Positions 1 through 57,122 of a stretch of 64,000 bases of DNA are shown here, one piece after another. The stretch lies in NCBI RefSeq assembly GCF_051106095.1, contig NC_135789.1, positions 24,835,264-24,899,263 of the forward strand, written 5' to 3'. This DNA is from Pogona vitticeps (lineage: Eukaryota > Chordata > Lepidosauria > Squamata > Agamidae). Each line of letters begins with the position of its first letter. Position 1 is the stretch's first letter. A program made the translations under genes and the position numbers. The notes below the pieces were generated by a model, which made no database searches, was not told where the DNA came from, and worked only from the letters and a program-made list of their open reading frames with translations.

Positions 1-28238
<28,238 letters not shown>

Positions 28239-30324
28239 GCTGGGGAAGGCGCAGCGGTGCGAGTCCTTTGAACGCCCAAGCGGCTGCGCCAAGGCTGAGG
28301 GGGCTGGTAAGGAAGGAGGCCCGTCTGCCGATGCCACAGGATGCCCCTCGGGCGGGCATCCCCATGCGCAACCAAAAAGCGGTCATTCGAGGAGCTTGGG
28401 TCCTTCTTCACCACGGGCACGGGGAGGGCTGGCAGGGCGGCTCACCGCCACGGTCACACATGGCCCCCATCCTGGTTCTGGGTTGGCAGCCGAGGGGCAG
28501 AGGAGGACAAGAAGACAGACAGACACCCTCCTCTCTTCGCTGTTCGAAAAGCAGCAAGATCTCCAGCCGAGGAGCGCTTCAGCACATCAGCGCTGTCCCG
28601 GTCTCTCCGCTGACATGAACCAGCGCATCTGAGTCCCTTTCTGGGCCTGCGTCCTGCCCGGTCGGAGGCTTTGCCCAGCCAGAGGTCTCTCTCTCTCTCT
28701 CATGCTCCCATGCGCAGAGATGGTCGGAGAGCGGCCCAGCGCAAGCCAAGGGGTGCCCCGGGGCTCTCCAGCCCGAGATCTTCCGCTCTCCGATCTGGGG
28801 ACTCAGCACCACCACTGCCGTTGACGGGCGGCTGCTGCTGCTGCCAGGGAGCTCGCAAGAGTGCCGTGCGCTGGCGGCACACCAATGAGAAGTGGCTCAG
28901 GCGGTTTCCATGGCAATGGTGGGAGAACGAGGGTGTGCGGGCTGCCTATTGATGGGAGCTTCGGCCACCACAGCCCAGCGCTCGGCTGGCTGGCTGGCTG
29001 GGAACGGGCAACTTGGCCCAGCCAGGAGAACAGGCGGCCTGCACGCCAGGGGCCTTCTGGGGCTCTTCCCGGCCTCGGGACCAGTTGGGGTGGGGGGGTG
29101 AGGTGGGGTGATAAGCCGTTTTCCAAAAGCCACCAGCCAGCTCTCAGTTTCTCCATATAATCCCCCCTGTAAAAGGTGGTCCCCATTGTTTGGAATAGCT
29201 CTGACCCCGATCACCAGTGGCCCAGGGATGCTGGCAAGCCTTTGGATCTGAGTCCCGAGTTCAAGTCTTGGGTACCAAGTCCCGAATCTCAAGTTTGAGC
29301 CCCTATGAAACACAACTTTTTACCCCAGGGAAAAAAAAAAGGAGTGGGCGGGTTCTGAGTTGAGTCCACATTATTGGAAAAAAACCAACCAACCCAAGTC
29401 GAGTCAGAGGTACAACTTAAGTCCCCCAACTCAAGCCCCCATTCCTACAGAGTCCTCTTTCAGTCTTCTATGGGGTTTTGCTGCACAGAGGGTGAACACA
29501 CCTAGAAACACACACCTAAAGATGCGGGGGGCCCCCTCAAAAAAAAGTGTGCAAGCTTTTGAAATCAACAGAGCTCTTCGACAGCTTCGGGTCCAAGAAG
29601 GGAAACGGAGAAGGAAACAGAGCAGAGGTTCGGGTGATGGCGATCGGAGAACTGGCCATGACATCTGAAGAGGAAACCGGGAGAGGAGAGGCATTACAGG
29701 GGGAGTGGATGGTTGAAGTTTAGCTCCAAGATAAACCCTAGGGAGGCTCAGCCCGAGACCAGGGTTTGATCTCCCGTTCAGGAGATGCAACGCCCGACTG
29801 CAGAGGAAGGGTGCGGCACGCTTGCTGCTCTTTGACAGATTGGGGCCACGTCGCACGACGGATGTCTGTGCAGGAGTTCGCTCCCATTATATGCGGCTTT
29901 TTCATCCTGTCTGCTCTGCCACGCAGACTCTGGAAGGAAAACCAACTTTTGACCACCCGCAGTGGCCTAATTCTCCCAGGTGGACCTCCTGGGAGGTGGG
30001 CCCAGAAATGGTTGGGTCTGGATTCCGACTCCTAGCAGCCCCAGCCAGCAGGCTCAAGGATGATGGGCCCTGGAATGCCACAGTTTCCCTGCCCTATTTA
30101 ACACGCAGACGTGTTTTCTACCACATTATAAAATTTTCCATATGAACTAAACCATTTGACCCTTTTAACCGGTGCCTTCCTAGAATTCCAAATAGCCTAT
30201 ACTGGGGAATGATGGGAAATGCAGTCCAACCTATTTGGTCCAGAACGCTCCCTTTCGCCTCTTTTTGTCTGTTGGGAGGCATCCTGCTCCTTCCAAATTG
30301 AGTTTCACCACTGAACCAGAGAGG

Positions 30325-30492
30325 GCATCGTGAACAGGAGCCCCACGGCAGGATTCAAGAGTCCTGAGTTCAAATCCCCACTCAGCCACGGAAGCTTAGC
30401 CGGTGGCTTGAGCCAACTGTGATTTCTCAGCCTGGCCTGCATGGCAGGGGTGTTGTTCGGATAAAGGCTGAAGCAAAAAAAAAAAAAAAGCT
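30325..30492 (+). mobile_element. tRNA-derived SINE with poly(A)
   Basis: gtcctgagttcaaatcccca ctcagccacgg (box B), tttctcagcctggcctgcat, gggtgttgttcggataaagg, then an A run at 30476-30489. Confidence 0.65.
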
Positions 30493-31764
30493 TTGTACAC
30501 CACCAGCAGCTCACGGGAGGGGTGACAGGGTTTTAAAATATAACAAAGAGGACTCTTAAAGCAGCAGAGCGGTGGCTTCATGGGTGGACCATCCATCGCC
30601 CGACCAAGCACCTCTAAACACCGTCTTCCCCTAAATAAAGTGAGATACACACTGTCCTAATTAAAGGTGACTTATTCTTTGGAACATTTGCTCCATCCAA
30701 CGCCTGTCAAGCGAACATGCGTCTTGGATTTCCTTCGCTTCTCTCTTGGTCATGCTGTTCAGTAGCCACTTCTCGGTTTCTTGAGTCCCGGCCTGGGTGG
30801 CCCAGATTACGAGGTTAAGCCCTACAGGGCATGAAGGCCAGGCGGGTCCTTCCAGGCCTCAAGGATCCACCGGCTTATTTTAGCGCGACTCGGAAAGACG
30901 ATCTGCAAGACAGAAACGGTCCACAGCAGGAACCCCGACCAGCGGCAGTGGAAGCATTCGCCTTGCGCCTTCCAACCGGGAGGAAGCCACGCATTTCCTG
31001 CTGCAGGGCAGATTTTTCTGAAGACTGGCAGCTTGGCTGATGTGCTCTGATTTTTGGCTGAAACCACCCCCACCCCCATCCTCCTCTCTCTCTTTCAGTC
31101 TCGCTGTGAATCTCATTCACAGAGAATCTGGTGCTGAATCTCTTTTTTTCTAGACCGCAGCTACTACCGTGTGTTATAATCTGGAAACTGCCCTCTGCCT
31201 GTTCTCATTCGGCTAGATGAGGATGGAGCAGTCTGCAACGCAGTGGGGGGGGGGGGACACACTCTGCACATGCTCCAGGAAAGGTTTTCCCAAGCAAAAC
31301 TGGCAGCGCCGGGTCTTCTTCAGAGCTGGCTGTAGCAAGCCAGAACAAGTTTTGAGAAGCTTCAAAGCATCTTTATTATTGAACCCGCTCACTGATGTAC
31401 ATAAGAGGGGCTGCCAATGGGCGTTGCGATCCACGACCACAGAGACGCCTTGCATGCCTCGTGCATGCTTGATGCTCCTTGATAACGAGAAAAAATATAT
31501 AAAATCCCTGAATGCTTTTGGGCAGAAGCTGTGACAGTTATAAAATTGAAGGGAACGAGCCCCGAGGGGTGGAATCTCAGCCACTCAAATGCCTGTATTT
31601 TGCGGGTGGGTTTGAATTTTGGAGGATCTCCCTTCTAACAAAAATGGTGCTTGCAATCTTCAAAATACCAGCTGTTGGCACAGAAGACGGAGTGATGTTG
31701 GTTTCTGCAGCTCCGGAGAACCTATGGATTCAAATGTCAAATAAGAAACCCTGGATGGGGTAAG

Positions 31765-31935
31765 AGCTCTTTAGCAGGAGGAGGAACTGCCTAAGAAAAT
31801 GGTGGATTTTCTCCTGTTAGAAGGGTGTAAAAAGAGGTTGGACAGCCACCTGTCCGGGATGGTTTAACTCTGGATTTCCTGCACTGACTGGGGTTGGTCT
31901 AGATGACCTTTGGGTATACCTCCAAATTATAGGAG
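31765..31935 (+). mobile_element. CR1 LINE 3' end
   Basis: aggaggaactgcctaagaaa, aagaggttggacagccacct, tttcctgcactgactggggt and tggtctagatgacctttggg follow the CR1 3' consensus order. 5'-truncated. Confidence 0.75.
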
Positions 31936-32979
31936 GACGGATGGTCCTGGTCTTTCCCCGTTGCTCAGTTCCAAGGCTCAACTTCGATGAGTGCCACTGC
32001 CATCCTCTGTACCCATGAGTGGACAGATTGATCTCAGCCTGGCAGAAAAAGTGCACTCTGTGCGTGCTCTGATGCCCTGTTTCTAGGTCGCCAGATGGAA
32101 GCAGGGAAGGCAGCCGCTTGGGTGAGCAGGGAAGCCTGCAGTTCAAACGCTGCAGTAAATTAGGTCACTGCTATTTCTAAATGCAGAGGTGGGGGGTGCG
32201 TGCGCATTTAAAGCGTGTCACATCCCTCCCCTCTCACCTATTCAACTGAACATTAAAAAGAGAGGAATTTTAAGCTGAAATGCAGCACTCCGAGGAGTCA
32301 CCGTTACTGCTCTTGGCAGAAATGTTTCATATACGCCAACCACGATGTCACAAACAACAACACACACAAGGTGTTGACAAAGGAGGAAACAGCCATCCGA
32401 TCTGACAGATCCTGCGTCTGGAAATCAGCGTGTGAAGGGGTGGGAGCTAATTTGCAAAAGAGCAAAACCCAGCTCAGCCAGGCCAGGGAGGAAAATCCGG
32501 AGCTACCTTTGGGGTTGCGACTTGCCAAGCTGGCTCGCCAACCCTACCCAAGCAACGGGAGCCCTTCCATGATGCACCCACTTGGGGGGGGGGGCTTATT
32601 ATTATTCTGCATAGGACCCACATCTAGATGCAGGAGTCAACTGTGTCTCCTTGTTGTTCTTCTCCAGGTCTGTGGAGGAAAACAGGAGAAAACTGAGCCT
32701 CCCCGTAGCTGGTTCCTGATGCGGCCATTTCCCCTTCAATGATCAGCTGTAACAATCCGTGCTTTCTCCGTCTTGGTCCGTGACCGAAATAATTCTACCT
32801 TCAGCTTACTAAACATATGGCAAAGGGGAACATTTCCCCCCTAAAATCTCTGCTTTTAGAAGGATGTCAGGAGGCAACTAGCTGCAGAGGATCCAGCTCA
32901 GAAGAGGAAATTGCAGCAGTTTGGAAAGCCCAGCTTTGCACCAAAGCCAGGTCTTTGGAAGTTAAAACGTAACTTAAAA

Positions 32980-33060
32980 GACAGTACGGTGTACTGGTTG
33001 GGTGGCTGGACTCCAACCCACAAGACCTGGGTTCAAAGCCAGCTTTTAATGATAGTGAAG
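32980..33060 (+). mobile_element. SINE head fragment
   Basis: gtgtactggttgggtggctg and acaagacctgggttcaaagc keep the box-A/box-B spacing of the tRNA-SINE family; the tail is missing. Confidence 0.45.
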
Positions 33061-36000
33061 AATTCGCAAGAAAGAGACCAGAGTGGGCCGCCTGCAGGGG
33101 GGCAGTGGCGCCCACTGGGCCGAACAAACATCCCTAGAAGGCTCAAGTCAGCGAACCAAGCTGCAAAAGGTGAGAAGAAAATCTAGAGATGCAAGCACAC
33201 ATTCTGCTGCCTCCACGGCTCATGCTTTGGAAATCTGGATTCAAATCATTATGCACATTCAATATGTACGTGTATTTGCATAATTTATCCCACTTCTGCC
33301 AGCCATGGGGTTGAGAGCAGGTGATGCAAGCTGTTTAGCAGAGGGAACGGAATTCCCAGCGGTTATGGTTGAAACCTACGGTCCCACGTCATCCTCTTAT
33401 GTGGGTTTGGCTCTGCGTTTCGGGAGAATCAAGGCGGGAACAAGGCCCGCAGGGCGAAGGGATGTAAACATGCGAATTATATAAGCCCCAGAACAGCTTT
33501 GATCCTGAACCCACCCTTTCAGAGACGAAAATACAGAGGCAGACCTCCTGAGCTGGCAAAAAGGCATGCCTTCATTACGCCGATTAAAATGGCACAGGGG
33601 CTGGGCAAGCTTTCAAGGCAGCGGGCGGGGAATGGTTCTCTTATAGATGAGCAAAAGAGCTGGCAGATTCTCCAACTGAGGTTTAAATTCAGGCCAACAG
33701 GGTCCAAGATCTGAAGGACGCGGACTTCTACTGCAGATCCCTGGACGATGGATGGGAATTTCGTGTTTCCAGATGCTTTCGCCGCAGCAGCAAGAAAACA
33801 GACACACCCTAAATGGTATCGTGGAGATGAAGAATGTGCCGGGGTGACTAGGAACGAATTTTTGTACTGAAAGAGTGTGGGTGGGTGGGTGGGGGCTTCT
33901 GTTTTCAGAGACACGACAGATTTTTGGGCACAGACCGAGACGTCTGCATTAAAAACAAGAAAAGATGAGGAAGAAAGACGTAGAAAGATTCGTCAAGGCT
34001 AGGTTACAGAAAAGGCCGGAAACGCCCGCGATACAGGAAAGGGTTTGAACATTCAAGATCCATGGGAGTCCACCTGCCACCCTGCATTAGAAAGTGGTCC
34101 TTTTTCCATTGGAGTGACTGCCTGGAAGGCTTAAAAGAATTAAGCTATGAACGCGGAGGCAGCGGAATGAGAAGCGACACGCGTAGAGCTGGAGCCGTCA
34201 CAGAGTGAAAGAGGCTGACAGGACCAGCGCCCGAGGCGGGCTTTGGAAGAGATACAAGGGGTTAAAAGCAGTTCGGACTAAGCCACTTATCAGCAAACCT
34301 CGTGTGTGCATGTGCAGGCGCAGCCACGGGCAGGCAGGATGCCCCACTTAGGGCCACTCTTCCATCCCACCCGAAAGGAAAAGGGGCGAAAGGCAGGAAG
34401 AAGGGATCCCGAAATACAGGTGACCCTGTCCAGCTTCTGATCCGAGAACCGCAACCCCCTACGTACCCAGGAAGGCCACGCTTTCCAGGCCGGGGTTCAG
34501 CCTCGCTCTCTCCACATTTCAAAAGCGCAGCCGAGTCTGCCGGTGTTAACATTCATGACAAAAAAACGAAACAGGATGGCACCAGAAAGACCTAACAGGT
34601 CGATTTGGGCAAGAGCTTTCTCGGATTACAATCCACTTCCGGAGACAGCAGAAAATGCGGCGACTGTGTCACTCCCCTGAGTTAACTGCGTGCAACATGG
34701 GATCTTAAAAACATCTACTTTGCCCTCCTCGAAACAAGCCAGAATAAATTCCTGGGGACCCGAAGACCCCTTTCCCCAACCCCTTGCTTTTGTACATGGA
34801 TCGGCTGCAAGAGAGCAAAATAGAATGACATGTTGTTTACTCACATTGATTGTCCTGGCTTTTCCCCTCCCTCCTCTTGAAGGAACTAACGAGAGCCAAG
34901 CGCAAAGAGAAAATATGACATTTAAAATGTAGACCGAAGACCTCCGTGTAAGACTAACCGAGGGAAAATCCCCACCCATGTGACTGTGTGGGATTACAGC
35001 CGTGCACCAGCCATGGTGAACAAATAAAACGTGTCACACAACACCTGGGACAAACTCTAGAACCGTATCACCACGGGTGTGAAAGAGCACAGATGTTGTG
35101 GGTCTGGGTGGGTTGAGAGGTGCTTAGACCTTTGGCACCCCCTTTCCTGGGACACTCCTGAGAATGGACCCCCCTCTCCCATCTCCTTTGTTTTTTTTTA
35201 AAGGGTCAAAATCTTGGCCCCTGCTTCACCAGGGCAGGCTCCTCACCGAGACATTTAAATCCAAAAAGGAGAGAGAGAGAAAGGATTTGAGGAGACAGGG
35301 AAGCTAAAGGGATGCTTTATAAGAGTCAGGATGTGGGATCCAATCCTCCACCAACTCAGTTTTACAAAAAAAAAAACCCACCGTTTATCTAGCAGAAGTC
35401 CTGTAGGAATGAGGGCCAGCCGGACCAATATGGAAAGCACTTTTAATAGGAGGGGAAACAATGCCCCTCTCTCTGGCAGGCAACAAAAGACACATACAGG
35501 GGTGTATTGTGGGGAACAGCACATAGAAATGGTCTTATGCTGCCCCCAAGCGGCAGTGGAGGGATCAGCCTTGGCAGCATCCCGAGGGGCCTTTAGATCT
35601 GGTCTAATGGGGTTTTAGCCCAAGTCCTTCCCACAGACACCCTCCTCCCACTGTTTTTCCCCCTCCCTTTGAGTAGAAGATTCACTGGCATTTCCCAGCC
35701 TGAGAAACAGCAACCAAGAAAGCTCTTGCTGTGGCCAAGCAAGGACCCACGAGAAGAGTTACGATACTGTGATCATCCTCCATGGGTCCTTGTAAGTCTT
35801 CTGGAACAATGGTGAATAAAGGGAAGCCCTCCCAGCACTATGGGGTTGTAACTGCCAGTCTGCTCCGCTCCCTGGCTATGCTGGCTAGGGGCTGATGGGA
35901 GTTGCAGTCCAGTAATCCCTGGAGGGCTGCCCTTTCCTCTTGATTTTGTGGTACACAAGACAGGACAACCCTTCTGGGGAAGGGAGCAGATGATTCTGGC

Positions 36001-36424
36001 CGAAGCTTGCACCTCCACGGCTGACGAGAACTAAGAGAATAGGCCTAAGCTCCTGGAGGGTCGGGAGGTTTCCCACCACGACTCGGGACTACCTCCGGGG
36101 CAGAGCAGGCACAGAGCCACATGGCGATCATGCAGGCACCCAAAGTGGCTGGACTTAAAAGCCCATCAGCCTCAACCAACATGGGCTGCAGGAAAGAAGG
36201 GACAGTGCCGAAATGGGAAAGACCCACCAGCACCCCAGAGGAGACGGGCCTGTTCCGAAAGAAGACTTGCGTTTTTATATGGCGCTCCACCCCAGTGTGA
36301 TGTCTAGAGAAACATCAGGCCAGAGGGAAGTTGTGAGGAGTCCAGGCAAAAGAGAACCCCGCTCCTCTTTCCATTCCACACCCTGTGCAGAAGCGAGCCA
36401 ACATCCAACACCAGAGTGCCACTT

Positions 36425-36706
36425 TTCGGATCCCATGATCCAATTTATTAAAAATTATTTACAGAAATCTCAAAAGAAACGCTTCCCTGGGGAACGACAG
36501 GCGCTCCTGGTTGCGGCTTCACGGAAGGATGCCCCCCCCTTGTCAAGCTGAGCTGTCGGGGTGAGACGAGGGGAGCTGGCGGTCGACAGCCCCAGACGCA
36601 AAGATGCTGCTCCCATGACATGAAGGCGGTTCCACTCAGCAACAGCCCTGCCCAGGAATAGACAGCCAGACAGAGCATCTCGGGGGGGGGGGGGGAAGAG
36701 GTCTGT
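36425..36706 (-). other. SUPT4H1: SUPT4H1 3' UTR and poly(A) signal
   Basis: After the TAG the minus strand carries about 260 nt and then AATAAA (36444-36449 on the plus strand as TTTATT) within an AT-rich stretch. Cleavage would fall about 15-25 nt beyond, near 36.42 kb. A run of about 14 G (plus strand) lies inside the UTR at 36682-36695. Confidence 0.6.
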
Positions 36707-41060
<4,354 letters not shown>

Positions 41061-41103
41061 TTGATCAAGGTCTTTTTCTCTGGACTACAACTCCCGGAAT
41101 TCC

Positions 41104-42069
41104 CCTGGAGTAATTTGGATTTGGGAATTTTTAAAGCCATAAGGACCAAAAAGTTTGAAGAGGATGGGTTATTTTCTGTCCATGAAGAAGAAGCTCCCTG
41201 AGCAGGAGCAGTCTATCTTTGGAAAGGTGGAAAGGCTTGTTTAAGTTCCCAGAGAGAAGGGCTTTGCTTGACAACGCGATGTTAAGGGAGGGTACTTTTA
41301 AAATGCAGCGTTGCACCATGCCCTGGGGTTGCAGAATAACTGGTCACCCTAAAATCAAGGCAGAGTGCAAAAAAAGTGTTGTTACACCCCCCCCCTTGCA
41401 CCTCTGTGCATTTTTATGGGAGACTTGAGGGAGCCAAATCTGCATTAATATGATCTGGGGGCTCCCCTCCCTTTTCCCAAAATGCATGTTCCTGGATCTT
41501 CGAAGAGAATGCTTAAAGAAGTGGTGCAGGTTCTTTAGTGAAACACAACCCTGGGGCTAACTGACCTCCTTTAGGACCCCCCCCCACTTGCCATCTCAGA
41601 GTCTCCCCTTTCCTGGAGGGGCTGGAATAAAAAAAATTCCCAGGAAATCCATCTGTGAAATCCTCAGCCAGAGCCAAAGGGGCTGGACTGCATGGCCTCT
41701 GGGGATCCCTTCCCACCTCTGACATGCTGCCAACATGCGAATCCTCCCCTCCATTGCTTTCCAAATGAGAAAGCCCATCGCTGGCTACAGTGGAGGTCAA
41801 TCCGAAGGAGGGAACGTGGTCCGGTGGAGGGTTCTCTTGCACACGGCGCCATGATCTGAATTGGAGGGATGCAGCAGCAGGTTCGTAGCGCAACCCGCTG
41901 CGCCTGGTGCTTTGGCCGCATGCAGGCTTCCTGCCTCCAGGCTCTTTAAGACAGAAAGCTTCAGCTACCTTTAGCATGTCGAAACCCATTTGGGGATAAG
42001 TCCTGCCTTCCCACCACCACCAACAAAAGAATACCTTCTCTGGTCCTCTTTTGTCCACAGCACATGCAC
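41104..42069. other. Intergenic DNA between SUPT4H1 promoter and RNF43 3' end
   Basis: No exon or named repeat recognised; C runs near 41388 and 41578. Confidence 0.45.
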
Positions 42070-43206
42070 AAGCACAGAAATTAAAAATAATTTATTTCCG
42101 AGGAAGAGGCATCTCGCAGACATGGAGATCCGAAGACTTTATACAAGAGGGGAGAAGGAATCAGCCATATAGACAGCTTTACACGTGGATAAATATATTA
42201 GCAAAATAAATAGGCTTAAGCACATTCCCATATTCAAACAATCTCTAGCTTTTCAACATAAATATATCATTTTGCGTATGTATATACATCAACATATTCC
42301 TACCCCACCCTCCTCTTTTTTTTTTCCTTTTTCTTTTTTTAACACAAAGATACCCAAGTGCCTGCAAAATAAGATTCCGGAAATTTAATGCAGAAGTACA
42401 CAAAACAATTTTCCTCGTTCACATTTCAAAGGGTCTGTGGTTGCCGGTTCAAAGCAGATCGAAGGAAAAGGATACCCCCCCCCCAAAAGGGGGAAAATAA
42501 TAATAATTAAAACCCACTCTGCTTTTTAACCCTTCGGCTCGTCAGCTCAAACGAGAACAGTGAATGCAAACAGATGGCATCTGGAGCGGTCACTCCTGCC
42601 AACATCCCATAGTTTTCTCCCCCTATTGTACACTTTGTGTTTTCTGGCTCCCAACTGCCTGCACCCCCCCCCCCCGGTCTTAACATGTTCCTTATTTTAA
42701 AATATTTTAAAGAGGCAGGTCTGCTTTCTAGAGTTAGACTGTGAGTCCCTGAGATATTTTTCAGCATCACAGCAAGCGGCGTTTCTTCCAGATGTCATGA
42801 CGTCTGGGCACTATTTAAAAAAAAAAAAACAACACAAAAATTCCGTATCCTTTTCCATAGCTCTAAGATGTGCTTTTTAAAATTTTTATTTAGTTTTTGT
42901 TTTTTGAAATGTTATCCCCTTCCTGGAACCCTGTTGGCTCCGTGCTTCCACTCAGACCCAGCTCCTAAGTTATGGCGTGCCCTGCCTAGGATGTTTTTAA
43001 ATGCAAAACTCAAAAGAGGAAGGATGTTTTTTTCCGGGCAGTGGGTGGAAATCTGACCTCTTTTCTCCTTGTACCTTCCAGAGCAGGTCCTTGCTGGCAA
43101 AACCCTGGCGTGGCATGCATGCCGCCACCTCCTTAAACAAAAAACGTGACCGTCTATGACCCCAGGCAGGAGACGGGGAAAATCTGGAGGAATGCTACAT
43201 GTCGGG

Positions 43207-43425
43207 CAGCTGGCTGGATAGCTCAGTAAATTCGGTCTCTGGCTGCAGAGCCGAGAGTTCGATTCCCCCACTGTGCTTCCCCTAAAGAGCCAGCCTGCAT
43301 GATCCCAGGGATCTCCCCCCCCAAAAAAGAAGAAAGGAATGGGTGGTTTTTTGGTGCCCCCAGCAAAGGGGGCACCAAAAATCAGAATTGACCTGATGGG
43401 CCACAATTATTGTTATTTAATTTTG
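43207..43425 (+). mobile_element. Sauria-type SINE
   Basis: gctggctggatagctcagta (box A), gctgcagagccgagagttcg attccccc (box B), and the tail cagaattgacctgatgggcc acaattattgtt, similar to the two copies at 20.5-20.9 kb. Confidence 0.75.
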
Positions 43426-44838
43426 GGTGGTGCCCAGACAGAGCCCACCCGGCGGCATTTTTCCCCACGGACTCAGCTCAGATCCTTTTCCAGGATCTGC
43501 CCCAAATAACACCTGTCTCTGTAACAACATGCATTCCATTGTCACGTCCACAAAATACAAACTCCAAAGGAAAACCTAGATCTGACTTTCCTGTCTGAGC
43601 CCCAACACCGTCCTATAGATTTGTGGGGTAACAGGAACAGTTTATGATCTTTCTTGTGATAAAAGCATTTGCAGAAAATCCCTCTCTCTTAATGGAAGGT
43701 GAACTCATTACCATCTCAAAAGTTTCTGCACTCTTTTTCACTCTTAGCAAGTCCTCTAGCAAAAGGCAAAGTTGAACATCCCTTTCTTTGCCCCGTATAA
43801 ACATTCTTTAGATAGATTAAACCCCCTGCACCATTTGGGGGTGGAATATTTTCAGTGGCCTGGTGAGCCTCTCTCTCTAACACAGACTGTGGTCATTTTT
43901 AATCAGTTTCAAAGCCACGGCTTCTTGCCATAGAACTCTGTGGTGGTGTTTTGGTGACCGTACTGTCAGTTTTCCGTTAGATTCTTCTTCTTTCTCCTCC
44001 CTCAAGGAATCAGAAATCTCCAGTATTCCTGGAGAAATCCGATGTCTAATAAACCAGGTTAAGTTGGTTTAAACTGAGATGCAATACTACAAACAAAATC
44101 TAGAGTTTGGGAAATATTCGTTTTAGGATTCAAAATGCGCAAGCCTCAGAATTCTCCAGAACGCTTCATCCGGCTAGGTGATACAAAAAAGTGGTGGAAG
44201 GAGAAAACTCCCGGAATAAAGCCAAATTGAGCTGTTAGATTTTTTTCCCCCCAAGATGGAGGCTGAAAGGCAGAACAAATCCCAGGGAAGTGCAGAGGTT
44301 ATATCTGGCAATCCATCCTGGAAGAACGGACCACTCTCTATTTCAGAAAATATTTGTAGCTCAGAGGTCTGTTCCACTTCTTTGGGTGAAACCCACATTT
44401 TTCTGAGGATAAAGCGTTCTGAAGAATCTGGAAGCCTGCACGCTTTGATGCTGTGTTGGCTGGGCTCAACATAAGTGCTCGATTGTGCATTTTATTTTTA
44501 TTCGTGGAGCTGTGCAGTCACCTTTTTGAATAATTATCCACCAATATGTAAAGTCAAAGATGTCAAAGGAATCTTTGGGGGCAGGCCCTTTCCCAGCAGC
44601 AGGAAAACCCATAGCTTTTGCCACCTGGGGGGCACATTAACAGTCACCCTGGCCCCATGCCGAAACATGGCAGGGAGGTGACTCCTAACATTTGGGGGCA
44701 TGATCCACCATTACATTCTACAACAAGGAAGGCATTCCTGTCAAATGCTTATGTGAATGCTGCCTGCTTTTACACGTATCAGCATTTACACATATCAGCA
44801 AGAAGGTCTTTTGGGGGAAAATTGATCTTGTAAATATT

Positions 44839-45085
44839 TACAGTAAGACCCTCTTATCCATGGGATCAATATCCACTGATTCACTTGTCCAGTCTGAAAA
44901 TATTAAAAGAAAAAAGAAAATCCAGAAAAACTATTTTCACATGTACTACCAGAACAGACAACTAGAGGGAGCCAGAGAAAAATACTTGTTGGTGAAGAAT
45001 ACATACCATGGTCTTTGGTGCCTTCTAGTGGCCAGTTCTGGTAATGCATATGAAAAAAAATCTGTTATTTTTTTTTCCTTTTGCC
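44839..45085. mobile_element. Tigger/MER2-like element, right end lost
   Basis: Left end cagtaagaccctcttatcca tgggatcaatatccac; interior ccttctagtggccagttctg gtaatgcatatg matches the 16.03-kb copy. No right inverted repeat recognised. Confidence 0.65.
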
Positions 45086-46162
45086 ATGTTCTATATACAG
45101 TATGGTAAAATTAAACTTCCATGTACAGAACATGGCACCCAGTGCATAGCTGATGACGGAGCAACCAAAACTCATCCATGCAGGGAATACCAGCAAATGA
45201 GAACTTGCATATTGTGGTAGAGGAATTAGTTCTGTATTCAGAATTTAATTCTTGAACTGCCCTACAAAGTCTGCTAGGAAGTTATTGGGCTCCCTTAGTT
45301 AAAGCTTGGGTAAGTCTAACAGGTCGGACGCTGGACACTCCTGGGCCCAAACCAGCCCCTTGGAAGAGCTGTGTGTTGTACGGGGAGGAGAACCACATAG
45401 AGAGAGGGAGAGAGAGATTGATCTGAAAAAGAATTGGTGAGGAACCTGTTGGTTTGAACTGAATAAGCTACAGGTACATGTCTCATCAACCTGGATATCA
45501 GAAGAAAAACATGGGGGAGCCAGAACAGGCTGCTCTCTCCAAAGGACCTCAAAACCAGATTAATCTCCTTCGTTATACAGTGTATATATCTGCTTTGGAG
45601 GGGTCGTGAGACTCTCCTGAATTTCCACTTTGATATAAAGAGGGTTCTAAGCAATTACCTGATTTGGTGTGCGTGTATATGTGTGTGTGTGTGTGGGGGT
45701 TCAGACTCAATGACCTGTGATTCTAGACACCCCTGTGTTTTCAGAGAGGCTTCAACCAGACGGTTATTGTGTGAAGCAAGTGGCGCAAGAGAGAGAAGCA
45801 CAGTGAGATAAGAGACAATGATTTCCTTCTTGGGGAATTCTGATCTGTTTCAACCGGCTCTTTCTTTTGTCCGGAGCGAGAACCACGCGTATCTGAACAC
45901 CCCGCAGAACAGAGTGTCTGGAAATGCCCAGCGAGACCTTAGAAAGCTTACGTTTGATGCAGGAGTCAATCTGAGTTTGGCAGGAAGGTATGTATGTGTG
46001 TGTGTGGGGGGGGGGTGTCCAGAGATGCAAAATCTTCAGACAGCAGTACAGTTGCCAAAGGAAAGCTCAAGAACCTTGCAAGGAAGCAGCCCATTCTCGC
46101 TGGTTTGGAAACCGGCCCGTTGTCCAAGGCGGTCCCAACGCAGCCGACAAACCCACGGCCTG

Positions 46163-57122
<10,960 letters not shown>

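Larger units (their letters stand above)
28960..36424. other. Intergenic region between TSPOAP1 and SUPT4H1
   Basis: About 7.5 kb without a supported exon. Contains an AAGTC-rich stretch (29.24-29.44 kb), SINE and CR1 pieces listed separately and a C/G-homopolymer-rich background. In human this interval holds MIR142; neither arm (cataaagtagaaagcact or tgtagtgtttcctacttt) was found on either strand. Confidence 0.55.
42070..46162 (-). other. RNF43: RNF43 3' UTR and downstream DNA
   Basis: Minus-strand AATAAA signals lie at 44491-44496 and 44497-44502 (overlapping pair, about 1.66 kb past the stop) and at 42091-42096 (about 4.1 kb). The first pair would give a UTR near the human length and contains a Tigger-like repeat. 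The second would also include a Sauria SINE. Which is used cannot be told from sequence. GT microsatellites lie at 45678-45694 and 45991-46004. Confidence 0.45.

Noticed and set aside
36682-36695. Long G run as a regulatory G-quadruplex
   Set aside because: Homopolymer runs of G/C are frequent throughout this window; may also be length error in the assembly.
43207-43275. Functional tRNA gene
   Set aside because: Box A and B are present but the acceptor stem does not pair and the sequence continues into a BovB-type tail, so it is a SINE. The same applies to the other tRNA-like heads.
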